A stretch of 64,000 bases of DNA from Amycolatopsis methanolica 239 (GTDB taxonomy: Bacteria; Actinomycetota; Actinomycetes; Mycobacteriales; Pseudonocardiaceae), in assembly GCF_000739085.1 (NCBI RefSeq), contig NZ_CP009110.1, forward strand, positions 6,200,001 through 6,264,000, given 5' to 3'. The notes beneath the pieces are model-generated. The model was not told where the DNA came from, searched no databases, and saw only the letters and a program-made list of their open reading frames with translations. Position 1 is the stretch's first letter. Every line of letters begins with the position of its first letter. Shown one piece after another: positions 16,880 through 26,499 of this stretch. Position numbers and translations under genes: made by a program.

Positions 16880-18220
16880 TCACCAGATCTCGCGAACCAT
16901 CTTCTTGTTCACGAACTCGTCGATGCCGTACCGCCCCAACTCCCGGCCGAAGCCCGAACGTTTGATGCCGCCGAAAGGTAGTTCGGCGCCTTCGGTACCC
17001 GCCGCATTGATGAAGACCATCCCGGCGTCGAGGCGGCGAGCGACGCGTCGGCCCTGTTCGGGGTCGCGGGTGTAGACGTACGAGCCGAGACCGAAGGGGG
17101 TATCGTTGGCCAGCACAACGGCAGCGTCCTCGGAATCGACCCGGTGGACGGCGGCGACCGGGCCGAAGAACTCCTCGCGATAGGCCAAGGACGACGACGG
17201 GATGTCGGTCAGGATGGCGGGCGGGTGGTAGGCTCCATCACGACGGCCGCGACAGGTGAGTTCGGCACCATCGTCGACAGCCTGTCGCACCTGCGCCGCG
17301 AGGCGGCGCGCAGCGGCTTCGGAGGACAGTGGTGCCACCTCCGCGGCCAGCAACTTGTCCGTGAACTTGGTCAGGAACGAGTCGTACAGTTCATCGACGA
17401 CGATGAACCGTTTAGCGGCATTGCATGCCTGGCCAGCGTTCTCGAGACGTGCCGCCACCGCTGCGTCGACCGTCGCGTCGAGATCGTCGGTCCCCAGAAG
17501 GATGAACGGGTCCGACCCGCCGAGTTCGAGCACGACCTTCTTCAGGTTCCGTCCCGCGACTTCGGCGACGGCAGCGCCGGCCCGCTCCGACCCGGTCAGC
17601 GATACGCCGACGACCCGCGGGTCGGCGACGATTCCGAGCGCCTGGTCGTTGGTGGCGAGGACGGTGGAGTAAGCGCCGGGCGTGGCTCCCGCCTCGGTCA
17701 CCATCTCCTGGATCGCCAGTGCTGACTCCGGGCACTGCGGTGCGGGTTTCAGGATGACTGCGTTGCCCAGCGCGAGGTTGGGTGCGGCGAATCGGGCTAC
17801 CTGATAGTACGGGTAGTTCCATGGCATGATGCCCATGACCACGCCGAGAGCCTCTCGGTGGACCACGGCTGAACCGGCGGCGCCGTCGAGCAGGTCGATC
17901 GGTTCGTCGGCCAGGAACTGTTCGGCGTTGTCGGCGTAGTATCGGTAGATCGCTGCCGAGAAGTCGACCTCACCCAAGGCCTGTTCTGCGGGCTTGCCCA
18001 TCTCTCTGCCGATGATGGCGGCGAGTTCGTCCCGTCGTTCCAGGTGCAGTTCACCGAGCCGAGCCACGACTTCTGCTCGCCGTCCGGCATCCAGAGCAGC
18101 CCAGACCGGGAAAGCGGCATGGGCGGCGCCGAGCTGGGCCTCGATATCGGCATCCGTGGGGTTTTCGAACTTGGCGATCATCTCACCGCTCGACGGATCG
18201 ACCACGCTGAACTCGCTCAA
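16880..18220 (-). CDS. Succinate-semialdehyde-type aldehyde dehydrogenase
   Basis: A 446-aa ALDH of the short Sad/YneI/GabD-like group. It has the Asn of MPWNYPYYQ (N135), the cofactor Lys in ILKPAPQ (K158), the general base Glu in LELGGSDP (E232) and the nucleophile Cys in NAGQACNAAKRF (C266); all are intact. It should oxidise a semialdehyde with NAD(P)+, succinic semialdehyde being the commonest substrate of this group. Divergence from a PucR regulator, plus an APC permease nearby, recalls the Corynebacterium gabTDP system, where PucR-type GabR is the activator. Confidence 0.9.
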   Translation of the reverse strand: MSEFSVVDPSSGEMIAKFENPTDADIEAQLGAAHAAFPVWAALDAGRRAEVVARLGELHLERRDELAAIIGREMGKPAEQALGEVDFSAAIYRYYADNAEQFLADEPIDLLDGAAGSAVVHREALGVVMGIMPWNYPYYQVARFAAPNLALGNAVILKPAPQCPESALAIQEMVTEAGATPGAYSTVLATNDQALGIVADPRVVGVSLTGSERAGAAVAEVAGRNLKKVVLELGGSDPFILLGTDDLDATVDAAVAARLENAGQACNAAKRFIVVDELYDSFLTKFTDKLLAAEVAPLSSEAAARRLAAQVRQAVDDGAELTCRGRRDGAYHPPAILTDIPSSSLAYREEFFGPVAAVHRVDSEDAAVVLANDTPFGLGSYVYTRDPEQGRRVARRLDAGMVFINAAGTEGAELPFGGIKRSGFGRELGRYGIDEFVNKKMVREIW

Positions 18221-18523
18221 AATTTCTCCTTGGGCGACGCCGTCGTCGGCTGTCGACGATCACAGTGAACGCCACTGCGTTCTTTCTATCTTCGCGGCGC
18301 GCGGAATGGTAGATGACTGCGGTAGCGAAAACCGGCCGCGTACCATACCCCAGTATGATTGCCTACCGTCCGGTCCATGCGGACCATTGTGTCCGACCTG
18401 GTGAGGCGCTCTGTGACCTGCAGACGGCGGAGTGAACACCTACTCTCGTATCAAAAACTCGCTCGTGTCTATCGACGACTATGAGGCGCCGCGACTGTAC
18501 GGCGCCGACGGGGAGGTGACCTC
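18221..18523. promoter_or_regulatory. Divergent spacer of ALDH and PucR genes, with palindrome
   Basis: This 303-bp spacer holds no gene. It contains GGTCC-ATGC-GGACC, a perfect 5-4-5 inverted repeat at 18372-18385, and a looser GGCGCC pair near 18485-18510 just before the PucR start. These are candidate PucR binding sites controlling both directions. The assignment is by position only. Confidence 0.35.
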
Positions 18524-20008
18524 ATGTCGAACCTGACTGTCGGCGATCTGGTCGTTATGCGTCAGCTCTCGACCACGCCGCAGGCAGGTGAGTCGGGACT
18601 GGATCGCAAGGTCGTGTGGGCACACGTGTGCGAGTTGGCGGATCCGTGGAACTGGGTCGGCGCCGACGAGCTGCTGATGACCACGGGCATCTGCATCCCG
18701 GCCTCCCCCGAGGAACAGCGGAGGCTCATCCGGCACCTGTCCGACCGTGGAGTCGCAGGGATCGCGATCGGCGATGACCTGCAGGCACCTCCGCTGCACC
18801 CCGAGATGTTCGCCGAAGCCGACGAACTCGGTTTCCCGGTTCTCACGGTCGGCCACTCCACACCGTTCTCGGCCATCGGGCGCACGGTGGCCGTCGGCGC
18901 ACAGAGTGATCAGATCGCGCGAATCGCGCGATTGAGCAAACTGTACGAAGCGATTCAGTCGCCTTCCAGGCACACCACGCTGCTCGATCGAATCTCGCGA
19001 GAACTCGGAATCGAAATGCATGTCGTCGATGTCGAGATGGCGACGGAGGTTCTCGCTCGCCGCACGACTCTGCCCCAGAGCGTCCTCAATGCGGTGACAG
19101 CGGAGGTCGACGGGCGTGTGGACCGGCTACCCACCCGGTTACGGGTGGTGGTGGACGGCACGCTGGTAGCCACCGGGTTCCCGCTGTCGACCCACCGGAA
19201 ATGCATGCTGATCGCCGAAGGTCCCGGAGAGGTCGACGCCGACGCCTTCGTGCTGCTCCACAGCCAGAGCCTCGTAGCCATCGAAGTGGAGCGCCACACA
19301 CGGGAACGGGAGCGCCTCGACGCCGCCGAGGAGAAACTCCTTCGTCAGATCGTGGACGGCTCGATGGGGTCCGATGTGGCACAGCCGCTCCTGGCGCAGA
19401 TCGGATTGGCCGACCAACAGTGGAAGGTGGTGTGCTTCGGCGCCGAGAGCTTGCGCTTCGTCCGAGCACTCGTCGGCGATCGCTCGATCCCGAAGATGAC
19501 GGTGTCGGTCGGTGAAGAGGGTTACCTGGTGCTCCCCGAGGCGGCTTTCGATTCCGTCATCGAGGCGCTTCGGCCGACCATTGACTCTATCGGGGTCTCC
19601 GCGCAGACATCGACCATCACTCGCCTCGCCGATTGTCTGCGGCAGGCACGGTGGGCGCTCCACGCAGCGCGGGCGAGCGGCAGTGGCGTCGCGGAATACT
19701 CCTCAGCGGCGCCGCTGTTCCTGCCGCGCACGCTGAGCGAGGCTCACTTCGCCACACGTGCCGTCCTCGGTGATCTGATCGACTACGACGCCGAGAACCA
19801 GTCCAGCCTGGTGGAGACCCTCGACACCTACCTCAGTTGCGACCGGCGTTGGTCCGACACCGCGGAGAAGCTGGTGATTCATCGTCAGACTCTCGGGTAC
19901 CGGCTCAAGAAAATCGAGGCGTTGACCGGCCGGAGCACGAAAAGCTCGGCGGACATCTCGACGTTCTGGAGCGCGCTCGTCGCCTATCGCATCAGTCGCC
20001 GGGTATGA
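18524..20008 (+). CDS. PucR-family transcriptional regulator
   Basis: 494 aa. The N-terminal PucR ligand domain runs to about residue 130 (ELADPWNWVGADELLMTTG is the characteristic block). A degenerate GGDEF-like middle follows, and the C-terminal HTH_30 reads LSCDRRWSDTAEKLVIHRQTLGYRLKKIEALTG in part. PucR proteins are mostly activators of purine, GABA or amine catabolic genes that sense a pathway metabolite. It is the only intact regulator in the cluster and is divergent from the semialdehyde dehydrogenase. An upstream GGGGAGGTGA Shine-Dalgarno supports the ATG at 18524. Confidence 0.92.
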   Translation: MSNLTVGDLVVMRQLSTTPQAGESGLDRKVVWAHVCELADPWNWVGADELLMTTGICIPASPEEQRRLIRHLSDRGVAGIAIGDDLQAPPLHPEMFAEADELGFPVLTVGHSTPFSAIGRTVAVGAQSDQIARIARLSKLYEAIQSPSRHTTLLDRISRELGIEMHVVDVEMATEVLARRTTLPQSVLNAVTAEVDGRVDRLPTRLRVVVDGTLVATGFPLSTHRKCMLIAEGPGEVDADAFVLLHSQSLVAIEVERHTRERERLDAAEEKLLRQIVDGSMGSDVAQPLLAQIGLADQQWKVVCFGAESLRFVRALVGDRSIPKMTVSVGEEGYLVLPEAAFDSVIEALRPTIDSIGVSAQTSTITRLADCLRQARWALHAARASGSGVAEYSSAAPLFLPRTLSEAHFATRAVLGDLIDYDAENQSSLVETLDTYLSCDRRWSDTAEKLVIHRQTLGYRLKKIEALTGRSTKSSADISTFWSALVAYRISRRV

Positions 20009-20029
20009 GGATGAGGACCGGCACCCGAG

Positions 20030-22021
20030 TCAGATCTCGGCGGCCACGCGCAGGGCGTCCAGTGTCGCCTCCTCGACAGTGCGGGGCGACAGGCAATCAC
20101 CGACACCGTGCACTTCGAACGCCGCCTTCGCGCGGAGTTCGGCCAAGAGCGAATCGTTCTGGGCATGGCCGAGGTTGAGCACCAACCCGGAGGCATCCTC
20201 GATCAGGACCGGCTCGGAGGTCAGCGTGTTCTGCAGGTAGACGGTGTCGTCATCGGCACCGTACAGACGGGCGTTGGGCACGATCGTCACCCGCGCGCGC
20301 AACGCTGACGCGAGCATCGAGTTGCGGGTGTATTGCTGGAGGGTCTCACCCGCGCTGTAGCCGTTCACGCACAACGTGACCTTACGTCCACCACTCCGCG
20401 CGATGAGCTCGGCGACACCGAGACCGCCCCAGTCGCAGCGCCAATCGGCGACCACTATGTGGCCCTTCGGCAAGACCGCGGCGTTGGTGGTTATGACATC
20501 CCATGCGGTGACCACTGGCATCGCGTCATCGAGCTCGAGCATGTCCGGCCGGTACGGTGATGCGCCGGTCGCCACGATCACCACATCGGGCTGCTCCTGC
20601 ACGAGCAGGTCCACATCGACGCTGACGCGCGTCTTGACGGTCACCCCGAATCTCTTGAGCTCATGCTCCAGATTAGTCGCGGCGCCGCCGAACTCGGACC
20701 GGCCGGGGAGCTTCTCGGCGAGTAGCACCTGTCCACCGACTCGCCCGCCCGCCTCGTACAGCACAACGCGGTGACCTCGTTGTGCGGCGATCGATGCCGC
20801 TTTCATCCCGGCTGGACCACCGCCGACCACAATCACGTACCTGCTGGTGTCTGCAGGCTTCAACGTCCCGTAGTCGAGCTCTCGTCCGGTTTCCGGTCGT
20901 TGGATACAGGAGATCGGGTAACCGAGGTGGAAGTGGCCGATGCACGCCTGATTGCAGGCGATGCAGGCCCGGATGTCGTCGACCCGCTGGTCCTGGGACT
21001 TCTGTGGCATCTCAGGGTCACAGATCAACGCGCGCGTCATGGCGCAGGCGTCCGCCGAGCCACTGCTCAGAATCGCCTCGGCCTCGTGTGGTTGGTTGAT
21101 CCGCCCTGCCACAAGAACCGGAACCGAGACGGCGGCACGGATCCGCGCGGCCGATGGCGCGGTGTATGCCGCCTCGTGACTCATCGGCGGCACGATATGT
21201 GTCGAGCCGGCCAACGTCGCCGACGTTCCCTGGGTCACGTTGAAGTAGTCGAGCCCGCCGACGGCGTCGAGGCGGCGGCAGATCTCGACCACCTCGTCCT
21301 CCGACACGCCGTCGAACGAATTGTCCGACGCGGAAATACGGACACCGACCACGAAGCCCTCGCCGACCGCAGCCCTGACCGTGGACACGACCTCACCGAG
21401 GAACCGCATCCGGCTGGTCAGATCGCCGCCGTAGGCGTCGGTGCGCCGGTTGAGGGCGGGGTTGAGGAACTGGGCGGGCAGGTAGCCGTGGCTGGCGACG
21501 ATCTCGACGCCGTCGAAGCCTGCGCGCGCGAGACGAACCGCCCCATCGGCGTAGCCGCGGACGATCTCGTCGATCTCGTCCTGGGCGATCGCGCGGGGCA
21601 TCACGTGGAATCGCTCGTTCGGGACGGCCGACGGTGCCAGCGCGACGGGCAGCGCACCGTCTGACGACTCCATGATCTCTCGCCCGGGATGGAAGATCTG
21701 CGAGATGATCTTGCATCCGTGAGCATGAACGGCATCGGCCAGTCGTGTGTACCCCGGGATGGCGCTGTCGTCGGTCACCATCAGTACGTGCGAGGTGTAA
21801 CGGGCGGATTCGTGGATTCCGGCCACTTGTGTGATGATCAGTCCCACACCACCTTCCGCGCGTGCGCGGTGGTAGGCGATCAGACGGTCGGTGACCTGTC
21901 CGTCGTGCACCATCACGGTGTCGTGCGCCGAGGAGAAGATCCGGTTCTTCAACGTCATGGACCCCAGCGACAGTGGGCTGAAGAGCGTCGGGAAGTCGGT
22001 AGGCGCCGGTGCTGTCGTCAT
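20030..22021 (-). CDS. FMN/[4Fe-4S]/FAD Old-Yellow-Enzyme-type oxidoreductase (N-demethylase/dienoyl-CoA reductase-like)
   Basis: The ATG at 22021 (MTTAPAPTDFPTLFSPLSLG) gives 663 aa. Residues 1-350 are the OYE barrel with LKNRIFSSAHDT and GFDGVEIVASHGYLPAQFLNP. The iron-sulfur ligands are in CIACNQACIGHFHLGYPISC, and the NAD/FAD part begins VIVVGGGPAGMKAA. The architecture equals dimethylamine/trimethylamine dehydrogenases, DgcA and StcD demethylases, and FadH. With a Rieske oxygenase and semialdehyde dehydrogenase next door, oxidative demethylation of an amine is likelier than fatty-acid reduction (inference). Its long ORF extension upstream of 22021 is spurious. Confidence 0.87.
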   Translation of the reverse strand: MTTAPAPTDFPTLFSPLSLGSMTLKNRIFSSAHDTVMVHDGQVTDRLIAYHRARAEGGVGLIITQVAGIHESARYTSHVLMVTDDSAIPGYTRLADAVHAHGCKIISQIFHPGREIMESSDGALPVALAPSAVPNERFHVMPRAIAQDEIDEIVRGYADGAVRLARAGFDGVEIVASHGYLPAQFLNPALNRRTDAYGGDLTSRMRFLGEVVSTVRAAVGEGFVVGVRISASDNSFDGVSEDEVVEICRRLDAVGGLDYFNVTQGTSATLAGSTHIVPPMSHEAAYTAPSAARIRAAVSVPVLVAGRINQPHEAEAILSSGSADACAMTRALICDPEMPQKSQDQRVDDIRACIACNQACIGHFHLGYPISCIQRPETGRELDYGTLKPADTSRYVIVVGGGPAGMKAASIAAQRGHRVVLYEAGGRVGGQVLLAEKLPGRSEFGGAATNLEHELKRFGVTVKTRVSVDVDLLVQEQPDVVIVATGASPYRPDMLELDDAMPVVTAWDVITTNAAVLPKGHIVVADWRCDWGGLGVAELIARSGGRKVTLCVNGYSAGETLQQYTRNSMLASALRARVTIVPNARLYGADDDTVYLQNTLTSEPVLIEDASGLVLNLGHAQNDSLLAELRAKAAFEVHGVGDCLSPRTVEEATLDALRVAAEI

Positions 22022-22148
22022 GAGTGATCTCCTTCGTGGGCTGGGATAACGCGATCGAGGTCGATCGACGGTGAGAAGCGCGTGACTCCTGTCACGCTGA
22101 AATGTGCCGCTTCGATGACGCAGTGCGTGCGACCAGACGCCGGGTTCG

Positions 22149-23639
22149 TTACACCGGATCCGCGGCGAGCTCGGGCGTCTCGCCGCCGATGTGAGTGTAT
22201 GCGTGCGGCCGGGCGCGACGCAGGTACACCGCCAGCCCGACACCGGAGAGTGCGATAGCGGCGATTCCCAGCTGCAGGAGCGACCCGAGAACGGTGCTGC
22301 CGCCGATGAGCAGCGGGAAGTACACCGCGACCACGCACAGCATCGACACCAGACTCAGCAATCCCAGTCCAGGCGCGATGGTCGTGGCCCACATGCTCTC
22401 GTCATGGGCATTGCGCCGGAAATACACGATGACTGCCAGGCAGGTCGCAGACATGAGCAGCAACAGCGCGTAGGCCGCGATGCCGAACATCCACGAGTAG
22501 AACTTGATGGCGTCGACCCGGGACAGGAAGGCGATCAGGATGATGGCCAGGCCGACGGCCGCGACGAGCAAGGAAGCGTTCGCCGGCGACTTGTGCTTGG
22601 GGTGGACGGCCCCGAACCGGGCGGGGAAGACTCCGTCTCGTGAGAGCGCGAAGATGTAACGGGCCAACGGATTGTGCGATGACAGCGTCGACGCCAGGAT
22701 GCTGGTCACCACCATGCAGATCATGATCTCCGCCATCACATTTCCGGTGTAGAAACGGAGCCCGGCCTCGAACAGTCCCGAGGGGTTGTCGGTCGCGGCG
22801 CCGGCCGCATCGGCGGGACCGTAGAAAGTGACTAGCGCCCACGACGACATTACGTAGAACATGCCGATCAGGGCCACACCCAGGTACGTGGCGCGTGGAA
22901 TGGTGCGCTGCGGGTCCTTGACCTCGGTCCGGTAGATGGCCGTCGCTTCGAAGCCGGTGAAACATGCGCAGGCGAACAGGACTCCGATACCGAGCGACCC
23001 GGACAGAAATGCTCCAGGCGTGAACGACTGGACCTGCCACCCGTTCGGGCCGCCGGTAGCGGCGACCGCGACGTTGAAGGTCATCACGAGGACGACTTCG
23101 ATGATCATCATGATGCTGAGCACCTTCCCGGACAGTTCCACGTTGAAGTGGCCCAGGGTCGACACAATCGACCAGAGAAGGAGGCCCCAGAGGCACCACG
23201 GAACGAATTCCAATGCGCTCGTAAACGACGTGAGCAGTGTTGCGAAAGCAGTGCTGAAGAAGGCGTAGTTGCCGACCAAGAGCGCCAGATAGGCGAGCAT
23301 GGCGATGAAGGAGGCGCCCAGACCAGCTGGACGACCGAGCCCACCGGTGATGTAGGCGTAGAACGCTCCCGTTCGCGGGAAGTTGCGGACCATCGTGGTG
23401 AACCCGACCGAGAAGAGAAGGAAGGCCAGTGTCACGAAGACGAAGACCAGCGGAGATCCCGCTCCGTTGCCCTCCGAGATCACCAGCGGCATCCAGCCGG
23501 ACACCGACGCCAGTGGCGACGCCAACGCCAAGACGGTGAGGATGAGCTTGGGCGTGTTCAGCCGCCCGGACAATTTGGCGGTAGGGTGTGTCGGGCTGGT
23601 CGGCGAGACTTGGGTGAGCGTATCCGGTGTATCGGTCAT
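22149..23639 (-). CDS. APC-superfamily amino-acid/amine permease
   Basis: The ATG at 23639 gives 496 aa with about 12 transmembrane helices. The first, PKLILTVLALASPLASVSGWMPLVI, and the segment GAFYAYITGGLGRPAG are conserved APC motifs; the Glu of GFEATAIYRTEVKDPQRTIPRA is the helix-6 family hallmark. It belongs with amino-acid/GABA/choline-type carriers, probably importing the cluster's substrate. It lies between the flavoprotein and the reductase on the same strand. The frame remains open upstream to 23801, but the MTDTPDTLTQ start fits the family better. Confidence 0.9.
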   Translation of the reverse strand: MTDTPDTLTQVSPTSPTHPTAKLSGRLNTPKLILTVLALASPLASVSGWMPLVISEGNGAGSPLVFVFVTLAFLLFSVGFTTMVRNFPRTGAFYAYITGGLGRPAGLGASFIAMLAYLALLVGNYAFFSTAFATLLTSFTSALEFVPWCLWGLLLWSIVSTLGHFNVELSGKVLSIMMIIEVVLVMTFNVAVAATGGPNGWQVQSFTPGAFLSGSLGIGVLFACACFTGFEATAIYRTEVKDPQRTIPRATYLGVALIGMFYVMSSWALVTFYGPADAAGAATDNPSGLFEAGLRFYTGNVMAEIMICMVVTSILASTLSSHNPLARYIFALSRDGVFPARFGAVHPKHKSPANASLLVAAVGLAIILIAFLSRVDAIKFYSWMFGIAAYALLLLMSATCLAVIVYFRRNAHDESMWATTIAPGLGLLSLVSMLCVVAVYFPLLIGGSTVLGSLLQLGIAAIALSGVGLAVYLRRARPHAYTHIGGETPELAADPV

Positions 23640-23897
23640 GGTGTCTCCGTACAGATGTTTCAAAGGATGTGTTCGACAGAGGCGCCATCGGATGGTCGAC
23701 GGTGGCCATCCCTTGCAGCGAGTACCGGTCGCTGACCCGACCGGATGGAGGCGTGCGGGATCGCAGATCGTGCGACGCGCGCACTGGGGCCACCGACTCA
23801 TCGGTCATGGTCAGCGTGGTGGCGGAGTGATCTTCCGTAACCGTCAGAGGGCCTGGTGATCCACCGGGTCGGCCGGGATGGCAGGCCGGGATTCCTG

Positions 23898-24860
23898 CTA
23901 GAGGTCGAGGACCAGCTTCGGGGTGAGCGCTCTGCCGACGCAAGTCATCATGCAGTCGTTCGCCGCCTTCTCGGCGTCATCAAGGACACTGTCACGGTGA
24001 TCGGGCGTTCCGTCCAGAACGGCAACCTCGCAGGTCCCGCAAATGCCTTCTCTGCAGGAGGTCGGAATGTCGATGCCCGCGGCTTCGAGGACTTCGACGA
24101 TGGACTGTTCCGGTGCCACGTACAGGGTCTGGGCCGATTGCGCGAGTTCGACTTCGAAGCCCGTGCTCGGACCGGCCGACTCCGTGGACACCGGTGTGAA
24201 GCGTTCGAAACGCAGTCGTCCTGGCGGCAATTGGGCACAGGCCTGCTGGGCGGCGTTGATCAACGGCTCTGGACCGCACACGTAGACGTGGGCATCACCT
24301 GGCATCGCCCGCACGGCCGCCGGAAGGTCCAACAGTCCGGTCTCATCCTGAGGGGCGATGGTGACCCGGTCGCGGTAACACTCCAGTTCCTTGAGAAAGG
24401 CCATACTGGCCCGACATCGACCTCCGTAGAGCAGTCGCCAATCCGATCCGGCGGCCTCCGCGGCCGCGATCATCGGGAGGATCGGCGTGATCCCGATGCC
24501 ACCTGCGATGAACAGCTGACTGGCGCCGGCCTCCATGGTGAAGTGGTTCCGAGGCCCCACCACGTCGATGGCATCGCCGATGCCCAGCTGATCATGGATG
24601 TACACCGAGCCGCCGCGGCTGTTGGCGGACCGCAGCACCGCGATTCGCCATAGGCCGGCCGCGTCTGCGGGCCCGCACAGCGAATAATGGCGGATCAGGC
24701 CGGGCGCGAGATGGACCTCGATATGAGCGCCGGCGGACCAACTCGGCAACGGCGAACCGTCGTCGCGACCCAGGAGAACCGAAACGACGCCTTCGGCTTC
24801 CTGAGTCAGACCGACGACAGTGAGCCGGAGGTCGCTCCTGGTGTCACTCACCGCAGACAC
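23898..24860 (-). CDS. Rieske-oxygenase reductase, PDR/VanB/CntB type (FMN-NAD-[2Fe-2S])
   Basis: 320 aa in the phthalate dioxygenase reductase order. The flavin motif is RHYSLCG (residues 57-63). The NADH domain has FIAGGIGITPILPM (117-130) and YVCGPEPLI. The C-terminal plant-type ferredoxin has cysteines 269, 274 and 277 in SCREGICGTC, then C307. All ligands are intact. It should pass electrons from NADH to the Rieske oxygenase encoded 45 bp upstream. The same protein type serves carnitine, betaine and vanillate oxygenases. Confidence 0.93.
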   Translation of the reverse strand: MSAVSDTRSDLRLTVVGLTQEAEGVVSVLLGRDDGSPLPSWSAGAHIEVHLAPGLIRHYSLCGPADAAGLWRIAVLRSANSRGGSVYIHDQLGIGDAIDVVGPRNHFTMEAGASQLFIAGGIGITPILPMIAAAEAAGSDWRLLYGGRCRASMAFLKELECYRDRVTIAPQDETGLLDLPAAVRAMPGDAHVYVCGPEPLINAAQQACAQLPPGRLRFERFTPVSTESAGPSTGFEVELAQSAQTLYVAPEQSIVEVLEAAGIDIPTSCREGICGTCEVAVLDGTPDHRDSVLDDAEKAANDCMMTCVGRALTPKLVLDL

Positions 24861-24905
24861 CGAACGTGATGAGCCGGCACTCCATCGATGAACGCGTGAC
24901 CATTG

Positions 24906-26015
24906 TTACGCGGTAGCATGGCGGACGACGTCACCGATCATCTTCTGGAAGGCGGCAACCTGGCCTTCGTCCGGAACGAGGACGCCGGTGGCGACCTCAC
25001 CACTGCGCATCCCGCGATGGACCGACTCGATCAGCGACAGGTCTTCTTCGCCGACTTCGTTGAAGAACTTGACCAGCTTCTGCTCCGTGTCCTCGTCGAT
25101 CTCGTCTCCCATGAAGTAGTCGTAGTGGGCCAGAGTTTCGTCGGCGCTGACGGGCGTGAACGACAGTGCCGCGAAGTTGCTTCCGCCAGGCCAGATCACG
25201 GTCATGAAGTTGGGCCACAGGAAGTCATTCTGGTTTACCTTGATGTCCCCCTCCATGTTGTACGGGGCGCTCTGCGGATCCTCGCGGAATCGCTCCTGGG
25301 GGAGTGTCCGTGCGGAGCATGCGGCTCCGTTCACCTCGAAGGGGTAGCCAGTGGAGGTGTTCACCTCGAATGTTTTCGCATAGGCCGGATGAGCGGGAGT
25401 GCAGTGGTAGCATTCGAGGAAGTTCTCGACGGCGGTCTTCCAGTTGCCGCGGATCTCAAAGGTCTTACGCGCGCGGAACTTGAGAGTGCTCCGGTTGACG
25501 CCGGTTTCGGTGAGCACAGCTTCGAGCGGGGCGACGTAGGAGTCGAACGGCTCCACATCGTGATCCAGGCTCACGAAAATCATCGATGACCACACCGCGA
25601 CGGGAAGCTTCTTCAGCGGGTAGGCCGACTTGTCGAAACCATCGAACATGTCTTCGCGCGGTGCTGCGCAGAGGTTTCCGCTCAGATCATAGCTCCACGC
25701 GTGATAGGGGCAGCTGAATCGGCGGGTGTTGCCGCTCCCTGAAGCGACTTCGTGGAACCGATGCCGGCATACATTGACGATGGCGTTGATGCCGTCGGCG
25801 GACTTGGTGACGATGATCGGGGTGTCGACGACCTTCGTCGTGAAGTAGTCGCCCTTCTTCTTCAGCGAGTCCACCGGCCCCACGTACTGCCATGTCCTGG
25901 CGAAGATGTGCTTCTTCTCGATATCGAGGATCGCCGGATCGGTGTACCACGACACCGGCAGGGTCTCGACCAGTTCGCCGGTCCGCGCCTGATCAGCGAC
26001 GTTCAGCAAGGTCAT
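24906..26015 (-). CDS. Rieske non-heme iron oxygenase alpha subunit, quaternary-ammonium type
   Basis: 369 aa. The Rieske [2Fe-2S] ligands are C83/H85 and C102/H105 (CRHRF and CPYHAW). The mononuclear iron His pair is H204 and H209 in NFLECYHCTPAHP. The residue bridging the two metal sites, Asp in naphthalene-type enzymes, is Glu here (E201), as reported for carnitine monooxygenase CntA and relatives. That points to glycine betaine, proline betaine, carnitine or gamma-butyrobetaine-like substrates over aromatic rings (inference). It is the first gene of the minus-strand run, paired with its reductase. Confidence 0.92.
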   Translation of the reverse strand: MTLLNVADQARTGELVETLPVSWYTDPAILDIEKKHIFARTWQYVGPVDSLKKKGDYFTTKVVDTPIIVTKSADGINAIVNVCRHRFHEVASGSGNTRRFSCPYHAWSYDLSGNLCAAPREDMFDGFDKSAYPLKKLPVAVWSSMIFVSLDHDVEPFDSYVAPLEAVLTETGVNRSTLKFRARKTFEIRGNWKTAVENFLECYHCTPAHPAYAKTFEVNTSTGYPFEVNGAACSARTLPQERFREDPQSAPYNMEGDIKVNQNDFLWPNFMTVIWPGGSNFAALSFTPVSADETLAHYDYFMGDEIDEDTEQKLVKFFNEVGEEDLSLIESVHRGMRSGEVATGVLVPDEGQVAAFQKMIGDVVRHATA

Positions 26016-26184
26016 GACTGTCTCCTTCAGTCTGATTTCCAGAGTGTGCTGGACAACTTGGAGGTGACAGTACGCAACGCATATCTATCGGGTCCACTTA
26101 TAAGTCGTAATTCGTATCTCATGCTGAGTACGCTGTACGCGACACGACTCCGATACAACACCGTTGTGTGGCGTAATGTGGACG

Positions 26185-26483
26185 ATGAGTAGCGAGGTGC
26201 GGGCTGAGCGGGATGGCCGTCCAGCACGACCTCCGGGTCAGGTGCAGCTCGATGCCCTGGACCGCTGGCTCTTGGATCAACTCCAGCTGGACGGGCGAAG
26301 GCATTTCGAGACCTCGCGCGACAGCTGAACGTGGCAGAGCGGACTGTCCGGACCCAGGTGAAGCGCCTGCGCGACACTGGCGTACTGCGCATTCTCGGCT
26401 ACGTCGACCCTGGGGACTGTTTCAAGATCGGTGTTTCCGGCCTGGCACGCGCACAGGACCGGCGGGATGGGCACTGCGAGTGA
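26185..26483 (+). pseudogene. Lrp/AsnC-family regulator, frameshifted and truncated
   Basis: The ATG at 26185 reads to QLDALDRWLLDQLQLDGRR, the AsnC N-terminal helix. A one-base shift near 26302 leads to AFRDLARQLNVAERTVRTQVKRLRDTGVLRILGYVDP, the HTH and linker. A stop at 26481 follows after GDCFKIGVSGLARAQ, and the RAM ligand domain is absent. It is divergent from the Rieske gene and may once have regulated it. The IS256 relic starts about 15 bp further on. Confidence 0.72.
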
Positions 26484-26499
26484 TGACAGCGGCCTTTGT

